NCBI GenBank assembly: GCA_013398055.1
Contig: VZRS01015031.1
Coordinates: 502,750-566,749 of the forward strand
Origin: Ifrita kowaldi
Lineage: Eukaryota > Chordata > Aves > Passeriformes > Cinclosomatidae
DNA: 64,000 nt
Reading direction: 5' to 3'
The notes under the pieces were generated by a model. It was not told the DNA's origin. It searched no databases and worked only from the letters and a program-made list of their open reading frames with translations. The position numbers were made by a program, and so were the translations under genes. Positions 39,201 to 48,959 of this stretch are shown here, in pieces; the stretch's first letter is position 1; the number at the start of each line of letters is the position of its first letter.

Positions 39201-42200
39201 AAATCAATAAGTAACACCTTTAACATCTTTCTCTTGTTTCTCTCTTCTCCCTTCTTTTCCTAAGAGCAAATCTTGTGAAGTTGATGATAAGTCTGTTTAC
39301 AACGTGAAATGGTGTGAGAAGCAAAGCTGCTTTTCATGATCACTCCTTAATTATTTTATGATCTTCCTGTTGTTTGACCTTCATTACAGTCTTAGGATTT
39401 ACTACCTTTAGTACATATATTGGATTCATATTTTTGTTTTCTTAATTAAAATACAGTGATGGAACAGAAGATAAAGATGAAGATTCCAAGGATGCTGTAG
39501 AAGGTAATGTCAGTTCCAGCATATACTTCTGTTCTTGTCCTGTGCACACTCCATTAATTATTTTGTTAATTCTTTGCCTTTGTAGTCTGCAAAACAAGAT
39601 GACAACTCTATTATCCCTGTTCATCATAATGAATGTTAGTCAAGTGTCAGAATGTATTCTTAGATTAATGCCCTACATAATCCTCTTAATGCACTGAAAT
39701 TTACAGCCTTTGGGAAGTGCTAGTTACTGATGCTCATATGAATTAATTAATATAAGGTAGGGAACTTTGATCAGCTTGTTGAAAGTGGGAATTTATATGC
39801 ATAGCTTAACTTTTTAAAACAATATTTATTAAGGAGCCATGGCAATGCATCTGCAAGGCTGCGTTCAACACGCTGTAGAAGTTACTTAAACTGGACACAT
39901 TGATCTTGGGAGAGAGTAATGAAAAACAATAAAAATCTTGGCTTCGATGCATTTTCTATTCTCTCTTTCTTCTTAGTGAAGTATAACATAGGGTCTGTCC
40001 AGAATCTTGGTATGACTTTGTGGTTTGTAGAAGTTTTCTGTGCTTTGGTTTCAGTCTGATTGATGTGCCAGAGGTTGTTAACTGAAGTAAAAACAGCCTG
40101 AATACACAATGTGTGAAGATGGTTTTAAGATGAGCTGGTGTTAGAACAAGCTGTAACAGAGCTCTTCTTTGTGTTGGGTATATTTTGAAGATAAAGTAAG
40201 TGTTTCCAGAAACCTCTGCTACTTCCTTACAGAGGATATTCAGCCTTGTTGCACACCTTCAGATAGTCTTGATGTAAGCAGAAAGATGTGTGAGTTTAGG
40301 GTTTTTTGGTTTGTTTGGGTTTTTTTTCTCTCCTTTTAAGCTTCTGGAAAATGTATGTAAATGACCAACATCTCTTAATTTTATTAAATCAGATGTGACT
40401 GTAAGGATATAAGAAAATAAAACTAAATTATTGAGTATTTTTTCCTCAGAGTAATTATAATTAAAATATTTTCTGCGTTGTAGGTTTCGTCTACTTTATC
40501 AGTATGTCATTGGTTTCTTTTGGTCTCAACTTTAAAAAGTTCTGGCATCTAAAATACTCAAATTGCTCAATTAGAATAGTGATTGGATTTTTTCTTTACA
40601 CAGTTTAGATGTCACCTACTGTCTGTAGTGCAACAGGCTGCTTTATACTGTATTAAGGATTTTCTAGTGGAATTTTTCCTGTGTAAGTTCCTCACCTTCT
40701 CACTATTGTTTTGAAAAGGCTCTTTCCGTTTGTCATTGTAGGACTGTTGCTAGGTAGAAAACCTTTGTACCTGGTCTTGTACCTTTGGAAGTTCTGTTCA
40801 TGTCATACCTGGAACTGTCTGGCTCTTTCTAAGCTGACTGTGCCTTGTTCACCAAAGAATTTGAATCAAAGCCTTATTATCAAATGTGCATCTATTTTAC
40901 AAGACTGAAAAACATACCAAAATTTCCCAGCAGTGTTACCACAATGCTTGCCACCCACTGTCATAATTGTTTTTAAATTCTTCTTTCTCCAATAAAGAAG
41001 TTAAATTTTGGGGCTCCTAGACAAATACTCAGTTATCCATTAAAAGCACAGTTTTGTTTGACAGTTTTGCTAGTTAATTTTCTCTTTCTTTTACTTCCTG
41101 GGGGAATCTGTTTCAACTTGCTTGACTTTGCCAGTTAGGAACGAATACCTTATGTACCTCAGTTTTCATCGTCTTAGTTGGAGGAGTAGTGAGATTGAGG
41201 TAAACTCAACATGGATATATTTTTTTTTTTGCAAATACATTCCATGTTTCTAGAGTCAAGTTCAGTAGTCTGGAAGTAGTGACTTCAACTTGGAGAGCAC
41301 TGTGTATGTGCCTGGTTGTTTCTGGAGTGTGACAAAGGATCTCTGTGGTAGCTGGATACAGAAACTCAGCTTGGGAGCAGAAGATGACAATACTGTAGTT
41401 CCTAAGTGTTATTAACACAACTGCTCTTCCTATACTAATTTTTGGAACTTCTATAAAAGAAGTGTTGAAAAACTGGATATGCCTCAGTAAAACCAGCAAT
41501 ATATTTTGGAGAAGTTCAAGAGGCAGTCTGATCAGTACAGGAAAGAATTCAGAAATACACACTTTTTAAAATCACTAGATGAAGCCATAGCAAAAAATAG
41601 CAGCTGGAAACAGAAGTAACGGACCATGTGAAAGCCATTGCTGTTCAGTTTATGGAAGTCTGTGTTAAATTCCTTGACATTTGGAATATGCATTATAGTT
41701 TAGGTATCTTTCAATACTCAGCTATGTATGCACATAGTTGTGAATGGGATAAACAGTCCTTCCTAATGGGAAAGTGCTGGAACATGTGAGACCAGTGTAA
41801 TTTTTTCCTTTCATATTGTCTGTGTATACTAAATTGAGTTTTTCTAGGGTAATATAGTCTATGAACAGGGAACTACAGAGATTATTTTGAGACAATTTGG
41901 GGCTATAGATTTGACGATTTTATATTTAATGTTAGGTTTGGAGCAAATCCGAAAGACTTTATCAATAATGAATATTGATCTGGAACCAAATCTAGTGGAC
42001 CCCCAGCTCCGAGCAGCACTCCAGTGGCTGGCAGCTTCCGAAACTGAGGTGTCTGATCTTCACTTTCGTGACACTGCTGCAAGGGAATTCATCTTTGTAA
42101 GTACTTGGGTTTGATGGATGGTGGGAAAGGGGAAGGATTTCTTTGACTTCCATTTGCTGTGATGTACCAGCTGCTATTACTTTATTTGCTGTTCACTGCT

Positions 42201-45200
42201 GAGGAAAATCATTACCTAAATCCTGAGAGGTCAACGTGGAACAGCCTGTTTAGCCTGTGTATGTACCATACATAAACCAGTATTCATCAAAGGTGTTTGT
42301 TTCACTTCTTTTACAAGTGTTTTACTCCAAAAAAAGGATGCAATTACAGCATTTTTGCTTGGGGAAAATTGTATTTTTTTCAAGCATTTTTTACTTAGTA
42401 TTTAATTGTCTATAAATTGAATCTTTCTGAGAACTTGGTCATGCAATTTTTTTTCTAACTTATCATGTTCTGCCCCGGGGTTTGTTTGCTTTTTTTTTTT
42501 ATAGCAAAGACACATTTTCTTGTTAGAAAGAAGTTTAGATTCTAGGTAAATATTACATCTTTATTCTGTAAGCAACTGAAACCAAAGCTATTAAAAAGCA
42601 GTTTCAATAAGACTGTTTTATTCTTAGGTGCCTTTATTTTGGTTTTATAGATCAAACTTCCAAAGCACTGGGCTTTAGCAATTTGTGTCTCTTTGGAAAG
42701 ACTCAGTATTTTGGTATGCATACTGTCCTGAGTATTTCCATCAGAAACATGTAAGAGAAACTTATTATTCCTATAAAATCATAAAATCTATTCTTTCATG
42801 GCTGCACACCAAATTACACATGATAATCTGGAACTTCTTACATTAAACCTGTATTTTTTAATCAACCAAGAAATTACTTTGTCATTACTTGGATATTGAA
42901 AGGCTAACTTAATAGATACGTAGGCATTGTGTCTAATGATGATACATTCATAGGAGTGATAATTATCAAATATTTATATTTTGTGACCTGGTAATGTGAA
43001 AAAGCATTAATGTGATGCCATTATTATGATTTTAACAATTAAGATCGTGGCATAAACGACTTGATGTACTTACCAGTATATTAAGGAAGAAGAAGCTTGC
43101 TCTTAGTTCTGAAATTTAATATTGACTCTTCAGCTTGGGGCTTTCCAAATCTTACATCATGATTTCAGGAGAAAAGGGGAGTTACTGGGAGGTAAAGGTC
43201 AGTATGACAGAGCAGACTCCCAGAGTTGGATGGATGTGTGCACCTGTGGTGCTTAGTTATTGGAGACTTGTGGTAAGAATGTGAAAGGTACCTGGAGGCC
43301 AGTCCAGATTGTACCTGCTGTGAATTTTCCTAGAGAGGCTTCTCCCTTCCTAGCACTCAAAGAGAATGATGAATTTGGGGTGTTTTTCTATGTAACTGTG
43401 GAATGTGCGTTTGATTTCGAGAGTAGGAAGTTTTGCATTCTTATTTGAAATAACCCAGAAAGTTTGGAAATGTGTTTTGGGCATATAGAAATATCTGTCC
43501 TGTGCTCCTTTTCTGGAGCTTGATGTGTTTGATTTAGAATTATTTCAAGAATATGTTTTGTTGTACGTCAGTTCCGACAGAGTGGACTTTGTGCTTTTGT
43601 AAGCTGGAAGGCAGTTTGAGAATACTTCTGTGCTATTTGGAATGATTGGTTTTAATCCTTAGATTCTTATGTTTCTTCTTGGTTACAATTGATGCCTTAA
43701 CACTAAGAAGAAAATACATCACTTTTTCTGTTCTCTCATGCTTGGCTGAGCATTCTCTGAAGGTTTTTTGGTGGGAATGAGTTGGGGTTAGGGATTACAG
43801 TCATTCTGACCTCATGAGGTTTTTTGCTTTCTTTTGAAGATCTGTTCATCGCTTTCATGCTTGTTGCAAATACTCAGGTAGGATAGTGGTAGGACCCACG
43901 AGTGTTGATAATAATTTATTTTTTGTGTATATGAGACACCTGTATCTTCTGTTGCAATATCATATGCAAGACAGAAAACGATGGCTGGTGCCTCTTTTTT
44001 TAATTTTTGCTTGAGTGTCTCGTTCTTCAGCCAGCTCTGAGTTAAGAGACTACAAAGTTGTGGTGCTGAGGTTTGAGCCAATGCTGCAGGACGCCCAGGA
44101 GATATTATTAGCTGGCTGTGTATCTGAGCATGACTCCAGCTACCTTAATAAGAGGACATACCGAGAAGAGCACTCTGGAAAATAGCAGTGTCTATTATGT
44201 GTGCCCTCCTTAAAAATGATAATATTTTTCTACTTGACGCTTCAGTCATAAATTGATACTGAGTTGACACCTGAAGGTAAGACCTTCAGTCAGGCAGTCT
44301 TGAAAATGCTACAGTAGTTAATTGTTTCACTTAGTTTTATAGATTATTTTTAGTTCTCCAGATGCAGTTATGTTAAAATAAATTGAAATTTTGTTTCCCT
44401 CCCCGGAGGCAGAGAATGATTGCCTATTTTTTATTCCATCGCACTTCCCAGCTGGAATGATCTCTGACCCAGACCGAATTAAATTGCAAGTAGTCGTTCC
44501 CGGGTCTGTCTCTTGTAAAGCTGCAGGAGCCCCTCCAGAGGGCGGTGCAGCCCAGCAGGAAACCATCGGCGCTGTCCTGGTCCCTCGGCAGCCGCGGGTT
44601 TGGGGCATCTCTTGGGTACCCTCGGGAGTTACCTCGGCTTCGTGGGGAGCCGGCCCGGGGTTAGAGCACTTCGCAAACGGATATTTCCTTTAGGAGCAGG
44701 TGGTGTGTTCTGGAAGGGAGGAAAGGCTTGTGCTAGCTGATCACAGCAGGGTAACGAGCCACCGATGGGATGTGGCTGCATTGAAGGCAAAAGTTCTCCT
44801 GGCATGGATCAGGCAGGGTATTACTTGCTGCAGCTGGACATGAACTCTTACTTAAGGGTATATGTTATGCTCAGCAAGGCAGAAAGAAGTTCAATACCTG
44901 TGTATGAAATAAAATACGTTTGTTAGGAGGGATAACAAGAAACAAGTAAATTAGAATAGATAGTTCTTGACTTCTTTGAGATGCCTGACAATGTGGATAT
45001 GCAAGTGCCTGGATTAAAAGATCTTATGTATTCAATTTTTAATCAGACCTTACCTAGCTATTTTAAGATTCCTATTTTGAGTAAACTCTAGTATTTCACT
45101 TGTGTGGCAGTAAGAAACAGAGTGGTCATCTGAAGAAATAGTGAGATTAAACCTAAAATTAAAATTTAGGTGCCAGCTCTGTAGTTTTACCATGGTGGAA

Positions 45201-46759
45201 AACTTCTTTGGACAGAAGTTTTATATTGTATTTGCTGAAGTAGGTATTTGGACATTAGCCACACTTTCCTCTGGCAGAGGAAAGAAAAATGACCATTCTT
45301 TTATAAACCAACAAACATCATTTACAAAATTGCATGTTGTAGACTATAAAACTCCTACTTCCTGTGCTCTGCTTTAAAATTCACAGAAATAGCTACAGAT
45401 TTCGGTCTCTTCTTATAGAGAAAAGATGTCCTTTTTTTTCCACTGAGAAGTTTCCAGTGTTCAGAATAAATTATACCCAGGATTAGGGAGGATTTTTTTT
45501 TTGCTTGTTCAAGTTAATGGTTTTCTCAAGAAGTTAATTGTTTGATACATGCTTTTATGCCCATGTTCTTTCTGTCATTTCTATCACCTGGTGTGCTGCA
45601 GTTGGAACATCAGCTAGGTAAAGAAGCAGGGAAAGATTGTCTTCCTTTTTATTTTTTATAGAACTTTATATTGCAATCTGACAGGTCTCATAGTAGAAAC
45701 TATATGAATTTTTAATTTTGTAGCTGTGAAAAATATTACCCTGAACACTGTGTATGACTTTTTTTTAATATATGGAATGTCTTGGTAGGGACTATAAAAG
45801 GGAATAAAAATCTGCAGCTCCGAAGAATAAGTAGGGTGTCTAAACTGTGTTTACTAAATGCAGCATTGACAGGTGTCCAGAAAACTACAGAGAATAAAAT
45901 TTGTTTGTGTGGGTGTTTTATTTATTTATTTATTTGAACTTAAAGTTGTTAGGTTTTTTACTCCTGGGCAAGCTGTCAAATTCATTCTTTCCTTAGAGTA
46001 GGCTTTCTTACACATATAGCTGAGCTTGACACATCAGCAATGGAAGATTTTTTGTTTGGATCCTAGGAGAAAAGAAATGTTTTCAGCTACACTGCTCTCT
46101 GCTCCTGAGTGGTAGTTTAACTTAATCATCACCTTTTCCTCTTCCCCAAGATGTTATAATTTCCCAACTCTGAAGACACTGTTTTCATTGAGGGTAGTGT
46201 CTGTGCCACCCCAACCACACTATATGTTGTGAAAGGAAAATCCACATCCTTTTATTAAGACAGAGTTTTGTCTTTTTATACATGCATTATTGGCATGGGA
46301 GGGGTGGCAAATGTCTTAATCTTGTGTTCAGAATTTCCTGTTTTCTGCAGTCTTGATGAACCACAGCCCTCATACCTGTGGCACCACATAATTTGAAAAT
46401 GGTGCTCCCTCCAGAATAAAATTTTGTAAAGACTGCCCTAAAGAAAAGTGCTTGATTCTTGAGGAAGTTTTTGTTTTTATAGATGTGGGAATAATGATTA
46501 ACTCATTACAACTGATCTCTTATGACCTAATGTTTCAAGAATAACTTCTGTAACTTAATCAGGATGTCCCAATCAAAATATTTTGTTTTGTGTTCCCCTG
46601 TCTCCCCCTTAGCTTTCCAGAAGACTGAGAGAAAGAGATTGGAAAGTTGGAGATCTCTTGCAAGCAGTGCTGAAATACTGTGAAATGATAGAGAAAGCAT
46701 CTGATGGAGATCAAGCTCTAAGTAAATCTTTGGTCAGTTGGCTTCTGGAAAATGCCTGA
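15215..46759 (+). CDS. AKAP11: A-kinase anchoring protein 11 (AKAP220), spliced CDS of 11 coding exons
   Basis: The coding sequence joins 15215-15274, 20921-21037, 24510-24557, 25964-26098, 26944-27208, 27657-32307, 34694-34849, 38667-38750, 39457-39503, 41936-42096 and 46613-46759: 5871 nt, 1956 residues plus stop, all GT-AG and in phase. The human protein is about 1900 residues. AKAP11 is a scaffold that binds PKA regulatory subunits, PP1, GSK3-beta and IQGAP1, and is a receptor for autophagic turnover of PKA-RI. Visible features: a FFAT-like EFFDSFD at residues 357-363; conserved PKA-binding helices around 656-690 and 1588-1608; TPPPTP and TPPSTP motifs at 1154-1159 and 1190-1195 in the GSK3/IQGAP1-binding region; a degenerate PP1 motif KTIQY at 1249-1253; W-x-x-L motifs at 1789 and 1818; and a conserved SWLLENA C-terminus. 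The assignment rests on long stretches that match remembered mammalian AKAP11, for example DDTNQSVSSIEDDFVTAFEH. Exon ends are predicted, not observed. Confidence 0.97.
15275..20920 (+). other. AKAP11 intron 2
   Basis: Phase 0 intron with GTAATT donor and a TTTTTCAG acceptor. It is AT-rich, with a poly-T tract near 17962-17978. ORFs here are short and unlike any protein I recognise. I see no transposon with clear diagnostic ends and no RNA gene. Confidence 0.75.
20921..21037 (+). CDS. AKAP11: AKAP11 coding exon 2 (residues 21-59)
   Basis: 117 nt, phase 0 on both sides. It encodes SFGESILHSMKSLLHSRKEL and onward to DNFIE, matching the mammalian segment that continues from the start exon with a KSLL-S-KELC core. 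The acceptor TTGTTTTTCAG is good. The donor GAG|GTTTGC is weaker than its neighbours, but it is the only GT that keeps the match to the next exon. Confidence 0.95.
21038..24509 (+). other. AKAP11 intron 3
   Basis: Phase 0 intron from GTTTGC to an ATTTTACAG acceptor. It holds a short imperfect tandem repeat at 22911-23010 and an A-rich low-complexity stretch around 22742-22805. Otherwise I see nothing of note. Confidence 0.75.
22911..23010. repeat. Imperfect tandem repeat in intron 3
   Basis: Two to three degenerate copies share the cores ATATTGTGCAGAT and AGTTGAAGAG, spaced about 30-50 bp apart. The copies differ by short insertions and substitutions. It looks like a small old local duplication. 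Confidence 0.6.
24510..24557 (+). CDS. AKAP11: AKAP11 coding exon 3, a 48-nt microexon (residues 60-75)
   Basis: The exon encodes ITFIGFAEEMGTACLQ, matching the mammalian TFLGFNEE segment. It is a multiple of three and phase 0 on both sides, so skipping would keep the frame. It has an ATTTTACAG acceptor and a CAG|GTACAA donor. A G-run cluster lies about 260 nt downstream in the intron. Confidence 0.93.
24558..25963 (+). other. AKAP11 intron 4
   Basis: Phase 0 intron ending in AAATTTAAATCAG. It includes a G-rich block at 24816-24845 with at least four runs of three or more G. No other element recognised. Confidence 0.75.
24816..24845 (+). other. Potential G-quadruplex sequence in intron 4
   Basis: Runs of G3, G7, G3, G3 and G4 occur within 30 bases on the transcribed-sense strand, with loops of one to six bases. 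This satisfies the usual G3+N1-7 pattern, and it would form in the pre-mRNA. Confidence 0.7.
25964..26098 (+). CDS. AKAP11: AKAP11 coding exon 4 (residues 76-120)
   Basis: 135 nt, phase 0 on both sides. It encodes ELSAVSVELPDLLKSLQLRK and onward to VMKHQ, matching the mammalian AAVSLELPD-L-SL segment. The second half (KDIKKTLAKPYVMKHQ) is less conserved. The donor is CAG|GTAAAA. Confidence 0.95.
26099..26943 (+). other. AKAP11 intron 5
   Basis: Phase 0 intron with GTAAAA donor and CTCTTTTTCAAG acceptor. It is AT-rich, with nothing else recognised. Confidence 0.75.
26944..27208 (+). CDS. AKAP11: AKAP11 coding exon 5 (residues 121-209)
   Basis: 265 nt, from phase 0 to phase 1. It encodes the strongly conserved VDYIFTLLSKYTTGIRY segment and the acidic DDTNQSVSSIEDDFVTAFEH segment, nearly identical to mammals as I remember them. 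The donor is CTG|GTGAGT. The reading frame runs on into the intron for about 85 nt before a stop, so intron retention would truncate the protein after about 28 extra residues. Confidence 0.97.
27209..27656 (+). other. AKAP11 intron 6
   Basis: Short 448-bp phase 1 intron from GTGAGT to a long pyrimidine tract and TTCCTTCAG. No element recognised inside. Confidence 0.85.
27657..32307 (+). CDS. AKAP11: AKAP11 giant coding exon 6 (residues 209-1759)
   Basis: A 4651-nt internal exon, entered in phase 1 and left in phase 2. It is open throughout and has no natural start. It carries the FFAT-like motif (28100-28120), the two TPPxTP motifs (30491-30508 and 30599-30616), the degenerate PP1 site (30776-30790), the main RII-binding helix (31793 onwards) and the array of F/Y-A helix modules between 28754 and 32290. 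Long serine- and lysine-rich linkers predict disorder. The acceptor is a strong pyrimidine tract. The donor AAG|GTAATA at 32307 is followed at once by an in-frame stop. Confidence 0.97.
33087..33186. repeat. T/G-rich low-complexity tract
   Basis: About 100 bases of T runs broken by GG or single G, on the coding strand of the intron. It may be a decayed A-rich retroposon tail read in reverse, or a simple repeat; no attached element is recognisable. Confidence 0.7.
33967..34005. repeat. Poly-T tract
   Basis: A nearly pure T tract with two G interruptions. Prone to length error in assembly. Confidence 0.8.
34694..34849 (+). CDS. AKAP11: AKAP11 coding exon 7 (residues 1759-1811)
   Basis: 156 nt, phase 2 on both sides, hence removable in frame. 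It encodes SLSIGDDSTGSWSNLSFEDE followed by a Ser/acidic stretch ending in HLSD, nearly identical to mammals. The W-S-N-L core followed by acidic residues (W1789) fits an LC3-interacting W-x-x-L motif. AKAP11 is known to bind LC3-type proteins; whether this is the used site is inferred. Confidence 0.96.
34850..38666 (+). other. AKAP11 intron 8
   Basis: Phase 2 intron from GTAATT to TTCTCCTGGCAG. It includes a fragment of an ERVL-type LTR at 36407-36600. Otherwise AT-rich with nothing recognised. Confidence 0.75.
36407..36600 (-). mobile_element. Fragment of an avian ERVL-type LTR
   Basis: Starting at TGTTTTGGTTTAACCCCAGC, the sequence matches, from memory, the reverse complement of the 3' part of a common LTR of songbirds and other non-galliform birds. 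This includes the GGGGGAGAGAATTGGAAGAG and GTAAAAGTGAGAA stretches. A short segment usually found after ATAAAGACAG is missing. The U3 side is not recognisable, so the copy is truncated. No coding sequence is attached. Confidence 0.75.
38667..38750 (+). CDS. AKAP11: AKAP11 coding exon 8 (residues 1811-1839)
   Basis: 84 nt, phase 2 on both sides. It encodes NGNSSSWSSLGLEGDMYEEN and then LSFPTSD, highly conserved with mammals. It has its own W-S-S-L plus acidic motif (W1818), parallel to that of the preceding exon. The donor is CAG|GTTGGT. Confidence 0.95.
38751..39456 (+). other. AKAP11 intron 9
   Basis: Phase 2 intron of 706 bp from GTTGGT to AAAATACAG. Nothing else recognised. Confidence 0.8.
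39457..39503 (+). CDS. AKAP11: AKAP11 coding exon 9, 47-nt acidic microexon (residues 1839-1855)
   Basis: It encodes DGTEDKDEDSKDAVE, an almost purely acidic run that matches the mammalian D-G-x-x-D-K-D-E-x segment in character. It is entered in phase 2 and left in phase 1, so skipping it alone would shift the frame. The donor is AAG|GTAATG. Confidence 0.9.
39504..41935 (+). other. AKAP11 intron 10
   Basis: Phase 1 intron from GTAATG to a weak-pyrimidine acceptor TTTAATGTTAG. The ORF at 41887-42114 is the next exon plus flanking intron. Nothing else recognised. Confidence 0.75.
41936..42096 (+). CDS. AKAP11: AKAP11 coding exon 10 (residues 1855-1908)
   Basis: 161 nt, phase 1 to phase 0. It encodes KTLSIMNIDLEPNLVDPQLR and continues with ALQWLAASETEVSDLHFRD, matching the conserved C-terminal region of AKAP11. 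The donor is TTT|GTAAGT. Confidence 0.96.
42097..46612 (+). other. AKAP11 intron 11
   Basis: Phase 0 intron from GTAAGT to CTCCCCCTTAG. It contains a short CpG-dense patch at 44450-44690 and a (TTTA)n run near 45918-45936. No gene recognised. Confidence 0.75.
44450..44690. promoter_or_regulatory. Small intronic CpG-dense patch
   Basis: About fifteen CG dinucleotides fall in roughly 240 bases, including GCCGCGGG and GCCGGCCCGGGG, surrounded by CpG-poor AT-rich intron. It is too short for a classical island. It may be an intronic regulatory element, an internal promoter or a remnant of an inserted GC-rich sequence. Confidence 0.4.
46613..46759 (+). CDS. AKAP11: AKAP11 terminal coding exon 11 (residues 1909-1956)
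   Basis: 147 coding nt ending in TGA at 46757-46759. It encodes LSRRLRERDWKVGDLLQAVL and then a less conserved stretch ending in VSWLLENA. The C-terminal WLLENA and the WKVGDLLQAVL helix are near-identical to mammals. The same exon continues as the long 3'UTR. Confidence 0.97.
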   Translation, partial: LSRRLRERDWKVGDLLQAVLKYCEMIEKASDGDQALSKSLVSWLLENA

Positions 46760-47691
46760 AAAATCCAAAGATGCAACACTCTTCACTTCATTCCTCTTCT
46801 GAAAGGAGACAGAAAGAACACAGATGTGTAAAGTAAAATTCAACTAGTGAATGTTTAAGTAATAGTCAGCATTAAAAGACTTTGAGGTGAAAGTCAAAAT
46901 AGCTGTGCTGTGCTTTGTGATACTGTGCACATGGTATGTTTATTCAGTCCGTAATCGGTGTTGTCCACCCACGCATAACTTGTATTTACTGCTGTGTTCA
47001 TACCACTGAGACATTTATGAGCAGCCCTTGTGTATGATAGAAGTTCGCAGGAGACAGTCTCAGACATGACATTCAGGATTCCCATTGTGCCGGGGTAGCT
47101 CTTTCTCCCACTCCTATGTGTGCTATATTCACAGCAGGACTAAGAGCACTGATTTCAGCAAGAATCTGCTCTGGAATACCTTGCTGCAGACAATGGAAAA
47201 AATTGTCCATCTTGCCCCAGGTATTACGTGCCCAAGAACAGCATTGCCAGGAAGAAAATTGTGACCTACCCAAGCAGCCGCTTAGTACAGTCTTCATAGC
47301 CACCTTTATCAGTTTTAACTTTATATGAGGATGGAGAGTCTGTTTTGAAATTGCTGAGGTACAAATGCATGTTCCCCTTTGTTGACTCCTGTAGCCCTGG
47401 TAACTTCTGGTAGAAGAGCAGAGTGGGAAGTTGAGCATAATTTCGTGTGTAATTCTTCAGCAAGGTTTCCTGAAGCTTGCCAATCAAATTTAAATTGCTA
47501 CATTTTTTACTGAGGCTTTTTGTATGCAGGTACTTCTATGACACTAGTTCTGTATCAAAGAATTTGTACATCAGTCTCTCACACAGATGTGTTAAAAATA
47601 GAAGAGAGAAATTTCAGAGGATTTCTGCCATCTTTTTGACTAGTTTTAATTCTTTATTTCAAAGCAGCCACATATGAATTTTCTTCTCAGT

Positions 47692-47697
47692 AATAAA
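47692..47697 (+). terminator. Candidate proximal polyadenylation signal
   Basis: AATAAA about 0.93 kb after the stop codon, followed by a T/G-rich stretch (TTTTGTTGCTC). It would give a short 3'UTR isoform. Confidence 0.35.
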
Positions 47698-48953
47698 GAC
47701 AATTTTGTTGCTCAGCAAGCATGTGTTTAGCAAAGAAAGCTAATAAAAATGTAAAGGGGAAATTTCTTGCAAATTAATTTTTCATTTTTGTTAACTACCT
47801 TCACTGAATTTTTTTAAAGGCACTTTTAATTGAATATTTTTAGCAGTCTTGTCAGTTTTCTCACCAATGCTGCTGATTTGCCTTTCTGCCTGAAGGGAAA
47901 TCTGGACCTTTACTGACTCTGTGGTTTCAAAGTGGCTTTTGGGATTTATTTTTTTATATATCCTTTGAGAAAAAAAGGCATGTGCTGGTAATTACCAGGT
48001 TGCCACCTAAAACTTGGCAAATAATCGTAGAGCATTTTGGATGATTTTGGATGAACAAAAAAATCTTAATAGGTTTTTCACAGAAAAATATACTGTTGAT
48101 ATAGTGTACAAGTTTGTGATCCCAAACAAGTGATCCAAATATATGGTCTCCAAATCTGTTCCTGAGTTTTAATGGCATATGTGCAATTCTGATTTCCTCC
48201 ATCCCAGGAATTACTATGAAGTGTCACGGTGGTAAACTCAAGAGCGCTGTTCTTGCAGTGTCTTTGTGTTTCAGGAAAGCATTCTACTGGCCTTTTTGCA
48301 GAGACCTGTGGTTGGTTTCAGTCTTATTTTGTCATCTGCATTTCTGCCTTGGATCTCACAAAGTTCACCTCTCTCACAGAGCCAAAGATTTTTCATGTTT
48401 TTGTATATGCATGTCCATGTGTTCACACACGTGACTACACACAGAGATGTGTATGTTTATCTATATGTGTATGAGATCTCACCGATGTGAACTCCTAGTG
48501 CAAACTTCTACCACTAAATTAAAATTCTGTTATGCTCAGTTTACTTCCTCACTTCATATATCATTTCAATGATTGAAAAATCTATGTATGTGGCAAAAGA
48601 GACCAAAAGCCATTTCAAGGATTTTTGTATTGTTATAGGTAATATAATCCAGGCATCAGGAATGATTTTTCTCCAGAGCCCAAAGCATGTCAGGGGAAGT
48701 TATCTTAATACCTGTATTTGGAAGATGGGTCTAGTAGCAAATATTTTTTAAGAATTGTACAAAAGTTGTCTGGATTTTTTTCCCTCTCTCAACCCCCATA
48801 TTCCTTTCTTCCTTTTGGTTTTTTTTTTTAAGGTTGATTTTCAACATTGTTTTAGACAAAAATTTGAAACAATTCTCTGGGTGTAACACCTTCCCCTTAA
48901 CACAGCAATAATATACTTGTACAAATTTACCTATAGAATTGAAATGTCAAGGA

Positions 48954-48959
48954 AATAAA
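48954..48959 (+). terminator. Candidate intermediate polyadenylation signal
   Basis: AATAAA about 2.2 kb after the stop codon. The downstream GU-rich element is poor, so use is doubtful. Confidence 0.25.

Noticed and set aside
44391..44693. 100-codon ORF over the intronic CpG patch
   Set aside because: No similarity recognised; it may be open only because of composition. Kept as a CpG patch, not as a gene.
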